This document shows positions 1-6,604 of a stretch of DNA of 61,777 bases, piece by piece. Within the stretch, counting starts at the first letter, position 1. Every line of letters begins with the position of its first letter. The stretch is taken from the NCBI GenBank assembly GCA_964432485.1, contig CAYSNP010000006.1, forward strand, positions 1 to 61,777. Reading direction: 5' to 3'. The DNA comes from CAYSNP01 sp964432485. GTDB lineage: Bacteria > Bacillota > Clostridia > Christensenellales > DTU072. The translations under genes were made by a program, and so were the position numbers. Under the pieces are notes generated by a model that did not search any database, had not been told where the DNA came from, and was given only the letters and a program-made list of their open reading frames with translations.

Positions 1-332
1 GCCCACGAGCAATTGCGGGAGCAATGCGAGGGTATAAACAAGTGCCGAAGCAATCCAGTATTTTTCCTATCGTCTTTGCGAGGCACAAAAGTGCCGAAGC
101 AATCTAGGGCTTATGATAGCACAGCAGAATAATGATATTTTGCAACAAAGTTGCAAAGTGATATTTGCGCAGCAAATGATATTATGAGCGAGCTCATAAT
201 GAGATTTTTTGCCTATGGCAAAAAGTTAAGGTGGAATTGGTAGGGCAGGCTTACGCGGGTCTGGATTGCTTCACGATGTTCGCAATAGGCGACGCGTTAA
301 GCTGAGTTGCCTGTGGCAAGTCAGTAGTGGGA
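1..332 (+). repeat. 332-bp composite repeat, copy 1
   Basis: Non-coding unit repeated in tandem with a period of exactly 332 bp; the second copy begins at 333 and I see no differences between the two. Modules in order: a CAATTGC-centred block (1-38), two direct 16-bp repeats ending in GAAGCAATC (41-56 and 89-104), a four-hairpin array (138-224), a TCTGGATTGCTTC motif (260-272) and a block containing GTTGCCTGTGGCAAG (306-320). No convincing reading frame with an SD site crosses it. Related modules recur near 54585-54955 and 56830-57180, so this is a dispersed element of this genome and not a one-off duplication. Confidence 0.9.
138..224. repeat. Mini-hairpin array (four hairpins, GAT/GAGAT spacers)
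   Basis: Four consecutive perfect inverted repeats: TTTGCAAC/GTTGCAAA (139-146/150-157), ATTTGC/GCAAAT (163-168/172-177), ATTATGAGC/GCTCATAAT (181-189/192-200) and TTTTTGCC/GGCAAAAA (206-213/217-224). Loops are 2-3 nt. Hairpins are joined by short GAT- or GAG-containing spacers and the array is followed by AAGGTGG. The same array is repeated at 470-556. Confidence 0.85.
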
Positions 333-664
333 GCCCACGAGCAATTGCGGGAGCAATGCGAGGGTATAAACAAGTGCCGAAGCAATCCAGTATTTTTCCT
401 ATCGTCTTTGCGAGGCACAAAAGTGCCGAAGCAATCTAGGGCTTATGATAGCACAGCAGAATAATGATATTTTGCAACAAAGTTGCAAAGTGATATTTGC
501 GCAGCAAATGATATTATGAGCGAGCTCATAATGAGATTTTTTGCCTATGGCAAAAAGTTAAGGTGGAATTGGTAGGGCAGGCTTACGCGGGTCTGGATTG
601 CTTCACGATGTTCGCAATAGGCGACGCGTTAAGCTGAGTTGCCTGTGGCAAGTCAGTAGTGGGA
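333..664 (+). repeat. 332-bp composite repeat, copy 2
   Basis: Second tandem copy of the unit at 1-332, identical by eye including its hairpin array (470-556). Perfect identity over this length points to a recent duplication, gene-conversion-like homogenisation, or an assembly effect at the start of the window. Confidence 0.9.
470..556. repeat. Mini-hairpin array, copy in second 332-bp unit
   Basis: Exact counterpart of the array at 138-224, shifted by 332 bp, with the same four stems, loops and spacers. Confidence 0.85.
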
Positions 665-726
665 GCCCACGAGCAATTGCGGGAGCAATGCGAGGGTATA
701 AACAAGTGCCGAAGCAATCTAGGGCT
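665..726 (+). repeat. Truncated third copy of the 332-bp repeat
   Basis: It follows copies 1 and 2 up to the AAGTGCCGAAGCAATC motif and then continues as TAGGGCT, the sequence that follows the second occurrence of that same motif inside the full unit. This is the product expected from recombination between the two internal 16-bp direct repeats, removing 48 bp. After 726 the sequence departs from the repeat and enters a different hairpin array. Confidence 0.75.
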
Positions 727-754
727 AAGATACACGCCATAGCGCGATGAAATA

Positions 755-823
755 CACTTGCTGAACGCAAGTGATGAAATGCATTTACTTTGTAAATGGT
801 GAAATACATTTGCCTTGCAAATG
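755..823. repeat. Mini-hairpin array with (A)TGAAATA-type spacers
   Basis: Three perfect hairpins: CACTTGC/GCAAGTG (755-761/767-773), CATTTAC/GTAAATG (782-788/792-798) and CATTTGC/GCAAATG (807-813/817-823). The joining sequences are ATGAAATG and GTGAAATA, and a related ATGAAATA precedes the first hairpin. The array ends in ATTAAGGTGGGG, like the exit of the other arrays. Stem sequences differ from those at 138-224, but the plan (perfect stem, 3-5 nt loop, constant spacer) is the same. Confidence 0.8.
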
Positions 824-889
824 ATTAAGGTGGGGCTTTGAGGCAAGGCGTTGTAAGGTTTTTTTATTCAAGGGGCAGGGCTCTGGAGT

Positions 890-965
890 CTGGATTGCTT
901 CGTTACCGCTCACAAAGACGAATCTAAACATCATTGCGCGGAGCGTTAGCGACAAAGCAATCCAG
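890..965. repeat. Inverted repeat with GGATTGCTT arms
   Basis: CTGGATTGCTT (890-900) is mirrored by AAGCAATCCAG (955-965), able to fold into a hairpin with a loop of about 54 nt. The same arms occur at 56969-57042 and flank the hairpin array at 54585-54814, so this is a separate module of the dispersed non-coding element. Confidence 0.8.
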
Positions 966-1010
966 GGCTTACGATAGCACTACTTAACCTTACTTACAAG
1001 TTAATATTTC

Positions 1011-1129
1011 AATATAATGTTGCCTTTAGGCAATACATAATGTCAATGCCTTAGCATTGATACATAATGCCACCATTAGGTGGCACATAATGCATTGCAT
1101 AGCAATGTACATAATGCCGCCAAAGGCGG
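1011..1129. repeat. Regular array of five mini-hairpins with constant 9-nt spacer
   Basis: Five perfect hairpins: TTGCC/GGCAA (1020-1033), TCAATGC/GCATTGA (1043-1060), CCACC/GGTGG (1070-1083), CATTGC/GCAATG (1093-1107) and CCGCC/GGCGG (1117-1129). Loops are 3-4 nt (ttta, ctta, atta, ata, aaa). The four spacers between them are TACATAATG, TACATAATG, CACATAATG and TACATAATG, and AATATAATG precedes the first. Stems differ completely while staying self-complementary; only the spacer is conserved. The array lies upstream of the yhhN-metF-metH promoter. Confidence 0.9.
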
Positions 1130-1169
1130 AACTTTGCATTGCTTACACTATTCGGCACTGTATTTTAGC

Positions 1170-1198
1170 TTGAATAAACTTACAAATTCTGTTATAAT
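1170..1198 (+). promoter_or_regulatory. Sigma-A-type promoter of the yhhN-metF-metH operon
   Basis: TTGAAT at 1170-1175 and a perfect TATAAT at 1193-1198 are separated by 17 bp. The expected transcript start is about 20 nt before the first gene, leaving no room for a SAM riboswitch or T-box, which would otherwise be common before methionine genes. Confidence 0.75.
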
Positions 1199-1225
1199 AG
1201 CACTAAATAAAAAGAGAGGGATAGC

Positions 1226-1885
1226 ATGGTTACAGCTTTTATTTTAACGGGACTTATGTATATTTCACTTGTTGCGCTTATTCATTATAAGAATCTAGAA
1301 AAGGATTTGCCGATTTTGGCTTTCAAGACCTTAACAAGTTTGTTCTTTATAGCTATTGCAGCAGTTAGCGGCTCTTACGCAGGTTTTGGCACTTATGCTA
1401 TCCTTATGATGCTAGGTTTTGTATTTGGTGCTATAGGTGATGTGCTTATCTTAGACAAGCAAAATACCCCTCGATTTATCTCGGCAATAAGCTCTTTTTT
1501 AATAGGTCATATCTTTTTTGCGGCCGCATTTTGCTTTCTTTTTGGCTTCCATTGGCTAGATATAATTTTGGTGGCAGCTATCCTTGCCATAGCGGTATAT
1601 GTTTATAAAATACAGAAGTTTAACTTAGGCAAGTATTTAATCCCCGTAGCCGGTTATGCTTTGGTGATTACCGTTATGCTTGTTAAATCACTTTCCTCAA
1701 TTTATTCGCTTTATTCGCTTGCCGCCAAGCTGGCAATTTTCGTAGGAGCGGCAATGTTCTTTGCTTCTGATGTGATATTAGTTTTTTTGGTCTTTAAAAA
1801 GTTTTCTAAAAAATGGTCGGCTATTAATTTAATTTTATATTACACAGGACAAGCCTTGCTGGCGCTATCCTTGCTGGCTATCTAA
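1226..1885 (+). CDS. YhhN/TMEM86-family integral membrane protein (lysoplasmalogenase-like)
   Basis: A 219-residue, almost entirely hydrophobic protein with about seven to eight membrane segments. It has the family pattern of a conserved K in the second helix region (FKTLTS), a GD motif in the third (FGAIGDVLIL) and GHIFF downstream. Animal members (TMEM86B) hydrolyse lysoplasmalogen; the role of bacterial homologues is mostly untested. The start at 1226 has a good SD (AGAGAGG). It is the first gene of an operon: metF starts 11 bp after its stop. The link to methionine synthesis is by position only. Confidence 0.75.
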   Translation: MVTAFILTGLMYISLVALIHYKNLEKDLPILAFKTLTSLFFIAIAAVSGSYAGFGTYAILMMLGFVFGAIGDVLILDKQNTPRFISAISSFLIGHIFFAAAFCFLFGFHWLDIILVAAILAIAVYVYKIQKFNLGKYLIPVAGYALVITVMLVKSLSSIYSLYSLAAKLAIFVGAAMFFASDVILVFLVFKKFSKKWSAINLILYYTGQALLALSLLAI

Positions 1886-1896
1886 AAGGAATAATA

Positions 1897-2772
1897 ATGA
1901 AAAAGTTATTTGAGCAAAAGAAAATAGTATTATCTGTAGAGATATTTCCGCCAAAAGCAGATGCTAATGTAGCGGTTACCCTTGAGAGCGCAAAAGATAT
2001 TTGGGCGCTTGGGCCTGACTATATAAGTATCACCAGAGGTGCGGGCGGCTCTACAATCGGGATGGACAGCGTAGCTATTGCAGATAAAATGACCAACGAA
2101 TACGGTATAGTTACCTTAGCGCATCTTACTTGTATCAATACTGATAAAGGCAACATTAATATTTTGTTAGACAGGCTTGAGGATGCCGGCGTTAAAAATA
2201 TCCTTGCCCTTAGGGGCGACCTTACTCCTGACACTCAGGGGCAGGCAAGAGATTTTTACTATGCTACTGATTTAATAAAGCATATTAAAAAGAGGAATGG
2301 TTTTAATATTTGCGCCGCTTGTTACCCCGAGGGGCATACGGAGTCAAGCAGTTTCGAGCAAGATTTGCATGTTATGAAAATGAAAGCGGACTTAGGAGTA
2401 ACTCATTTTATAACGCAACTGTTTTTTGATAACAATGTATTTTATAATATGCTTGAACAAATGGATAAACATAATATTAGCACCCCGGTACAAGCAGGGA
2501 TTATGCCGCTTGCCAATATTAATGTTTTGAATAAGATAGTGCGCCTTTCAGGAGCAAAGATACCTAAGGAGCTATCAAATATTATTATGCGATACCAAAA
2601 CAGCCCGGAAAGTTTTTTTGCCGCTGGAGTAGATTATGCTATTTCGCAAATGGAAGAGTTGCTGTCTTCAGGAGCAAGAGGACTGCATTTATATGCTATG
2701 AACAATGTGCGGTTGGCAACCCTTGTGGCAAACAGCATATATCCAAAGGCAAAAGCAATCAATGCAATCTAA
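1897..2772 (+). CDS. metF: Methylenetetrahydrofolate reductase
   Basis: A 291-residue TIM-barrel enzyme of the MetF family, which reduces 5,10-methylene-THF to 5-methyl-THF using an FAD cofactor. Visible family marks include EIFPPKA near the N-terminus, SITRGAGGS, the ALRGD segment around residue 105 and FITQLFFDN around residue 172. Length is as usual for a bacterial MetF. The SD AAAGGA sits 8-9 bp before the ATG. The metH SD overlaps its stop codon, so the two are probably translationally coupled: MetF supplies the methyl donor used by MetH. Confidence 0.95.
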   Translation: MKKLFEQKKIVLSVEIFPPKADANVAVTLESAKDIWALGPDYISITRGAGGSTIGMDSVAIADKMTNEYGIVTLAHLTCINTDKGNINILLDRLEDAGVKNILALRGDLTPDTQGQARDFYYATDLIKHIKKRNGFNICAACYPEGHTESSSFEQDLHVMKMKADLGVTHFITQLFFDNNVFYNMLEQMDKHNISTPVQAGIMPLANINVLNKIVRLSGAKIPKELSNIIMRYQNSPESFFAAGVDYAISQMEELLSSGARGLHLYAMNNVRLATLVANSIYPKAKAINAI

Positions 2773-2781
2773 GAGGTGAAT

Positions 2782-5133
2782 ATGAGCAAGACTGCTCTGT
2801 TGGAGTATATAAAGCATAACAGATTGTATCTGGATGGTGCAATGGGGAGTATGCTAATAGCGCAAGGTTTTGACACCGCTAAGGCAGAAGAGCTAAATAT
2901 CACTTGCCCAAAAGTTATAGAGGATATTCATAGGCAATATTTACAAGCAGGCGCTAAACTGATTTATACCAATACTTTTGGCGCTAATGAAAGAAAACAA
3001 AGCGGCAAAAATCTTGAAGCCATAATTGTTGCGGCTGTTAAGAATGCAAGAAGCGCCGCTCAACCTTTTGGCGCTTATGTAGCTTACGATGCAGGGCCGC
3101 TTGGCAAAATGATATATCCTAATTCGGATATGAGCGCAGAGGAGGCATATCAATACTACGTGCAGCAAGCAAGGATTATTGCGCCTTTGGAGTTGGATTG
3201 TATAGTTATTGAAACCATTGCAGACCTTGCGGAAATGCGGTTGGCTTACCTTGCTTTTAGGGAGCATACCAACTTTCCTATTTTTTGTTCTATGACATTT
3301 GAGGAGGACAAACGGTCGTTTTTCGGTACCCATATCAAGGCTTTTGCGCTTACAATGCAGGCTATGGGAGCGGATGCAATAGGTATCAATTGTTCTATCG
3401 GTCCTGATAAAATGATACCGCTTGCAAAGGAGCTAATTAAGCATGCTTATAAGCCTATTTTTATCAAGCCCAATGCCGGACTGCCGGAGCTAAGAGAAGG
3501 ACTTACTTATTACTCTATTGGCGCAAAAGAGTTTAGCGACTATATGCAGCCCATTGCAGAAAGCGGGATAGGGATGCTAGGCGGCTGCTGCGGCACTACC
3601 CCTGAGTTTATTAAAACACTTATAGAGCGCACTTCAAAGATAGATTTTTGCAGTTTTAGTAATAAAATATACGGAGTATGTTCGGCTTTTGAATGCGTGG
3701 ACTTTACCAAGCATATTAAAATTGGCGAAAAGGTCAATCCCACCGGCAAACCCATTTTGCAACAGGCAATTCTAAATAATGATTTTGACTATATAAACAG
3801 TCTTTGCATTGAGCAAGTGCAGGCAGGGGCACAAATTTTAGACATTAATGCGGGTATGGCTAATATCAATGAGCAAGAAAAACTTGTCAAAATTATTCAA
3901 GCTGCGCAAAGCGTATGCAATGCACCCTTACAAATAGACAGTGCCAATCCGCAAGCGGTAGAGGGCGCGCTAAGAGCTTACAACGGTGTGGCTATTATCA
4001 ATTCCGTTACAGCAGACAGCAAAAGTATGGATAGCATCTTTCCCCTTGCTCTTAAGTATGGGGCTTATGTAATTGCTCTCCCTCTTGATAAAAGCGGCAT
4101 ACCTAGCACGCCTCAAGGCAGAGCGGAAAAGGCAAAGCGCATAATTGACATGGCGCAAGAGTACGGTATCCCCAAAGAGCGTATTATTGTAGATGCAATT
4201 ACTATGGCGGCAAGTGCGGACAAAGATGCACCTGCTGTAACGCTGGCAACCTTAAAGCTGTTAAAACAAGATTTAGGGGTAAAAACTGTAATTGGGCTAA
4301 GCAATATTTCCTTTGGCTTGTGCTGCAGAGAGATTATCAATGCAACTTTTTATGCTATGGCGCTTGAAACAGGGCTGGATTTTGCTATAGTCGACCCAAA
4401 ACTTGCCCCATCAATTGACCCTTATGCCTATGAGGGGCTTATGGGAGCGGATAAGAATTGGCTAAAATATATCCGCAAATATAAAGGACTCCCCCAAGAA
4501 AAACAAGGTAATGCCTTACTAAGTATCTATGATTCAATTTTACAAGGACAAGCTAAAATTGGAGTAGCATTGGTAGAAAAAGAGTTGGAAAGGACAGATT
4601 TTAACCTTGTTATTGAGCGGCATATTATCCCTGCCTTAAACGAGCTGGGGGAGCGATTCGACAAAAAAACCATATTTTTACCTCAGCTTATAGCCGGAGC
4701 AGATGCCGCAAGCGCAATGTTAAATGTAATTAAAGAGCGCAACTTTGTTCAAACAAGCGGAAAAGTAATGCTTATGGCTACTGTAGAAGGTGATATTCAC
4801 GATATTGGCAAGAATATTACCAAAGTGGTACTAAGCAATTATGGCTATAATATTATAGATTTGGGCAAAGATGTGCCTGCTCAAGATATTCTTGCCGCTA
4901 TAGAGCGGCATCAGCCCTCTTATCTAGGACTTTCTGCGCTTATGACCACCACAATGAACAATATGAAGGATACCATTTTGCAAGTTAGGCAGTGCTATCC
5001 CAATTTAACCATTTTAATTGGCGGCGCAGTAGTAAGTGAAGATTTTGCCCGCTCAATAGGCAAGGATATTATTTATTGCAAAAATCCGCAAGCAGCGGTA
5101 AGCGCCCTTGCCAATTACAAGGGCAAGGAATAA
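2782..5133 (+). CDS. metH: Cobalamin-dependent methionine synthase, form without the activation domain
   Basis: A 783-residue protein transferring the methyl group of 5-methyl-THF to homocysteine through cobalamin. Domains: homocysteine methyltransferase barrel (about 1-295, with zinc-ligand cysteines in NCSIGP near 202 and GGCCGTT near 266), pterin-binding barrel (about 310-570, GEKVNPTGKP near 314), B12 cap and B12-binding Rossmann domain (about 590-780), with the cobalt-ligating His in DIHDIGKNI near 670. The C-terminal AdoMet-dependent reactivation domain of E. coli MetH (about 1,200 residues) is absent and no separate reactivation protein is in the window. I chose ATG at 2782 over GTG at 2776 because AAGAGG at 2771-2776 is correctly spaced for it. 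Confidence 0.95.
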   Translation: MSKTALLEYIKHNRLYLDGAMGSMLIAQGFDTAKAEELNITCPKVIEDIHRQYLQAGAKLIYTNTFGANERKQSGKNLEAIIVAAVKNARSAAQPFGAYVAYDAGPLGKMIYPNSDMSAEEAYQYYVQQARIIAPLELDCIVIETIADLAEMRLAYLAFREHTNFPIFCSMTFEEDKRSFFGTHIKAFALTMQAMGADAIGINCSIGPDKMIPLAKELIKHAYKPIFIKPNAGLPELREGLTYYSIGAKEFSDYMQPIAESGIGMLGGCCGTTPEFIKTLIERTSKIDFCSFSNKIYGVCSAFECVDFTKHIKIGEKVNPTGKPILQQAILNNDFDYINSLCIEQVQAGAQILDINAGMANINEQEKLVKIIQAAQSVCNAPLQIDSANPQAVEGALRAYNGVAIINSVTADSKSMDSIFPLALKYGAYVIALPLDKSGIPSTPQGRAEKAKRIIDMAQEYGIPKERIIVDAITMAASADKDAPAVTLATLKLLKQDLGVKTVIGLSNISFGLCCREIINATFYAMALETGLDFAIVDPKLAPSIDPYAYEGLMGADKNWLKYIRKYKGLPQEKQGNALLSIYDSILQGQAKIGVALVEKELERTDFNLVIERHIIPALNELGERFDKKTIFLPQLIAGADAASAMLNVIKERNFVQTSGKVMLMATVEGDIHDIGKNITKVVLSNYGYNIIDLGKDVPAQDILAAIERHQPSYLGLSALMTTTMNNMKDTILQVRQCYPNLTILIGGAVVSEDFARSIGKDIIYCKNPQAAVSALANYKGKE

Positions 5134-5153
5134 TTAATTAATTTTGCTTTTCC

Positions 5154-5735
5154 TTATTTATATAGTGCAGGCTGCAATTGTTTATATTCAAGTGCATACT
5201 CTGCCGACGGCAATAGTGAGCTCATTACCGCAACAAGGGAGTTAGGCTTCTTTATTGGGTCGTCTTGAGTGTATGGCACGAAAAATATATCTTTCTTAGC
5301 TTGTAATATCCCAATATTTTTTGCATTATTGCCCAGTCCGTCATTGGTAGATACCGCAATCAGCACAGGTTTTGCATTGCGTAGCTGTGCTTTTACCGCC
5401 AGCGTAACCGCATTGTCAGTTATTCCTAAAGCAATCTTGGCAAGGGTATTGCCTGTGCAAGGCGCTATCACCAGCAAATCCAACAATGACTTTGGTCCTA
5501 TGGGCTCTGTTTGCGTTATACTGCTCCATACTTCCCTTTGGGTCAATCCCTCTATCAATTCTACCCAATAGCGAGCTTTTCCAAAGCGTGTATCCGTTTC
5601 CAGCACGCTTTTTGTTGCCATTGGTACTACAACAGCACCTGCCTCAATTAGCTTTTTTATTTCTTCAACTGCAGACTCTAATGTGCAAAAAGAGCCTGTT
5701 AGCGCAAAGCCTATTGTTTTATTCTTTACATCCAT
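5154..5735 (-). CDS. spoVFB: Dipicolinate synthase subunit B
   Basis: A 193-residue flavoprotein-like subunit that, with SpoVFA, makes dipicolinic acid, the spore-core chelator, from dihydrodipicolinate in the mother cell. Family marks are GFALTGSFCT at the N-terminus, the LLVIAPCTGNTLAKIA segment near 107 and NDGLGNNAKN near 150. Length matches B. subtilis SpoVFB (about 200). It lies 9 bp downstream of spoVFA on the same strand, so the two form one operon. Its presence argues that this organism makes true endospores. Confidence 0.93.
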   Translation of the reverse strand: MDVKNKTIGFALTGSFCTLESAVEEIKKLIEAGAVVVPMATKSVLETDTRFGKARYWVELIEGLTQREVWSSITQTEPIGPKSLLDLLVIAPCTGNTLAKIALGITDNAVTLAVKAQLRNAKPVLIAVSTNDGLGNNAKNIGILQAKKDIFFVPYTQDDPIKKPNSLVAVMSSLLPSAEYALEYKQLQPALYK

Positions 5736-5744
5736 ACTTCTACC

Positions 5745-6503
5745 TCAATCTAAAAACGAATAAATACTTTCTGCAACGATTTTGGCGGAAGAATAGGCAG
5801 AATATATGGCAGGCAGAGATTTAGTGGATACAATATTGTAGCCGCATAATACATTGGCAATATCAAATATTGTTGTATTGGAGTACCTGCTAAGTATATT
5901 TTTGTTTACGGTATTATAGATTATATCAAAGGTCACATCTGCGGGCAGCTTATCAATATCGTCAAACACTTGCGCTCCTTTTAACCCTTTAGTTTTCTGT
6001 GATTCCTGCTCTACAATATAGACTTGCGCTCCTAAGCTGAGCAGCTGTTTGGTAAGATAGCAGCCAATTCTGCCATAGCCTACAACCAGCACTTTCGAGT
6101 TATAAATAGAAAATAAGGTGCTTTTAATACTTAAAGCCAGCACCCCTTCTACCGTAAGGATGGCATTCTTGCGCTTGAAAGTTTCGCTTTCGCCCAAATC
6201 ATAAACTTTGGTATTGCTGTTAAATTCAAAGCTTATCCTTTCTTTACAGCCCAAAAAAACTCCCGTGTCTCCTACTAAAGGCAAAATATCGCAGAACCGT
6301 ATATTGGTATTAGTTATATATTCTCCCTCTCTGGTGCAAGGTATGGGCAATATTAGGTAATCTACTTTTGCAATACAGCTTGCAACTTCGCCAAAATCCG
6401 GATTATGTATGTAATCATAAACAATATTATTGTCATTTTGTAATATACTTTTAAGGTAATAACTCCTCTTATCTCCTCCTAAAATCATATATCTGTAAGC
6501 CAT
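5745..6503 (-). CDS. spoVFA: Dipicolinate synthase subunit A
   Basis: A 252-residue NAD(P)-binding subunit, shorter than the roughly 300 residues usual for the family. The N-terminal part begins YRYMILGGDKRSYYL, and the C-terminal Rossmann fold carries VLVVGYGRIGCYL near residue 145. It acts with SpoVFB in spore dipicolinate synthesis. An in-frame TTG at 6518 extends the frame by five codons, but I chose the ATG at 6503, which is preceded by AGGTTGG at SD distance. The upstream region has a possible SigK-type promoter (6536-6564). Confidence 0.92.
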   Translation of the reverse strand: MAYRYMILGGDKRSYYLKSILQNDNNIVYDYIHNPDFGEVASCIAKVDYLILPIPCTREGEYITNTNIRFCDILPLVGDTGVFLGCKERISFEFNSNTKVYDLGESETFKRKNAILTVEGVLALSIKSTLFSIYNSKVLVVGYGRIGCYLTKQLLSLGAQVYIVEQESQKTKGLKGAQVFDDIDKLPADVTFDIIYNTVNKNILSRYSNTTIFDIANVLCGYNIVSTKSLPAIYSAYSSAKIVAESIYSFLD

Positions 6504-6535
6504 AGCTTCCAACCTCAATTCAAATCAATTTACTA

Positions 6536-6564
6536 CATACTATGAGTTTATTTTTCACGAGGTG
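6536..6564 (-). promoter_or_regulatory. Possible SigK-type promoter for spoVFAB
   Basis: On the reverse strand CACC (6561-6564) is followed after 16 nt by CATAGTATG (6536-6544), resembling the SigK -35 (AC core) and -10 (CATAnnnTA). In B. subtilis the dipicolinate synthase genes belong to the SigK regulon. The match is short, and the final TA of the -10 is only half matched. Confidence 0.35.
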
Positions 6565-6604
6565 AATAGTAAAACCATAGAATAAACTATTGGGAGAAAA
6601 TATA

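Noticed and set aside
583..846. Overlapping open frames (87 and 68 residues) on the reverse strand within the repeat region
   Set aside because: They run across tandem repeats and hairpin arrays, have no SD site or recognisable domain, and their residues reflect the repeated DNA; treated as chance frames.
1011..1129. CRISPR array
   Set aside because: Spacing is too short (9 nt constant, 13-18 nt variable), the variable parts are palindromes, and no cas genes are present.
1..1200. Origin of replication or iteron plasmid origin
   Set aside because: No DnaA boxes or replication genes are nearby, and the same repeats occur at two other distant places.
1140..1225. SAM riboswitch before the metF-metH operon
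   Set aside because: The promoter at 1170-1198 leaves only about 20 nt of leader before the first gene.
6590..6604. Upstream TTG start for the asparagine synthetase-like gene
   Set aside because: TTG at 6590 overlaps the SD of ATG 6605 and the extension MGENI does not provide the missing cysteine.
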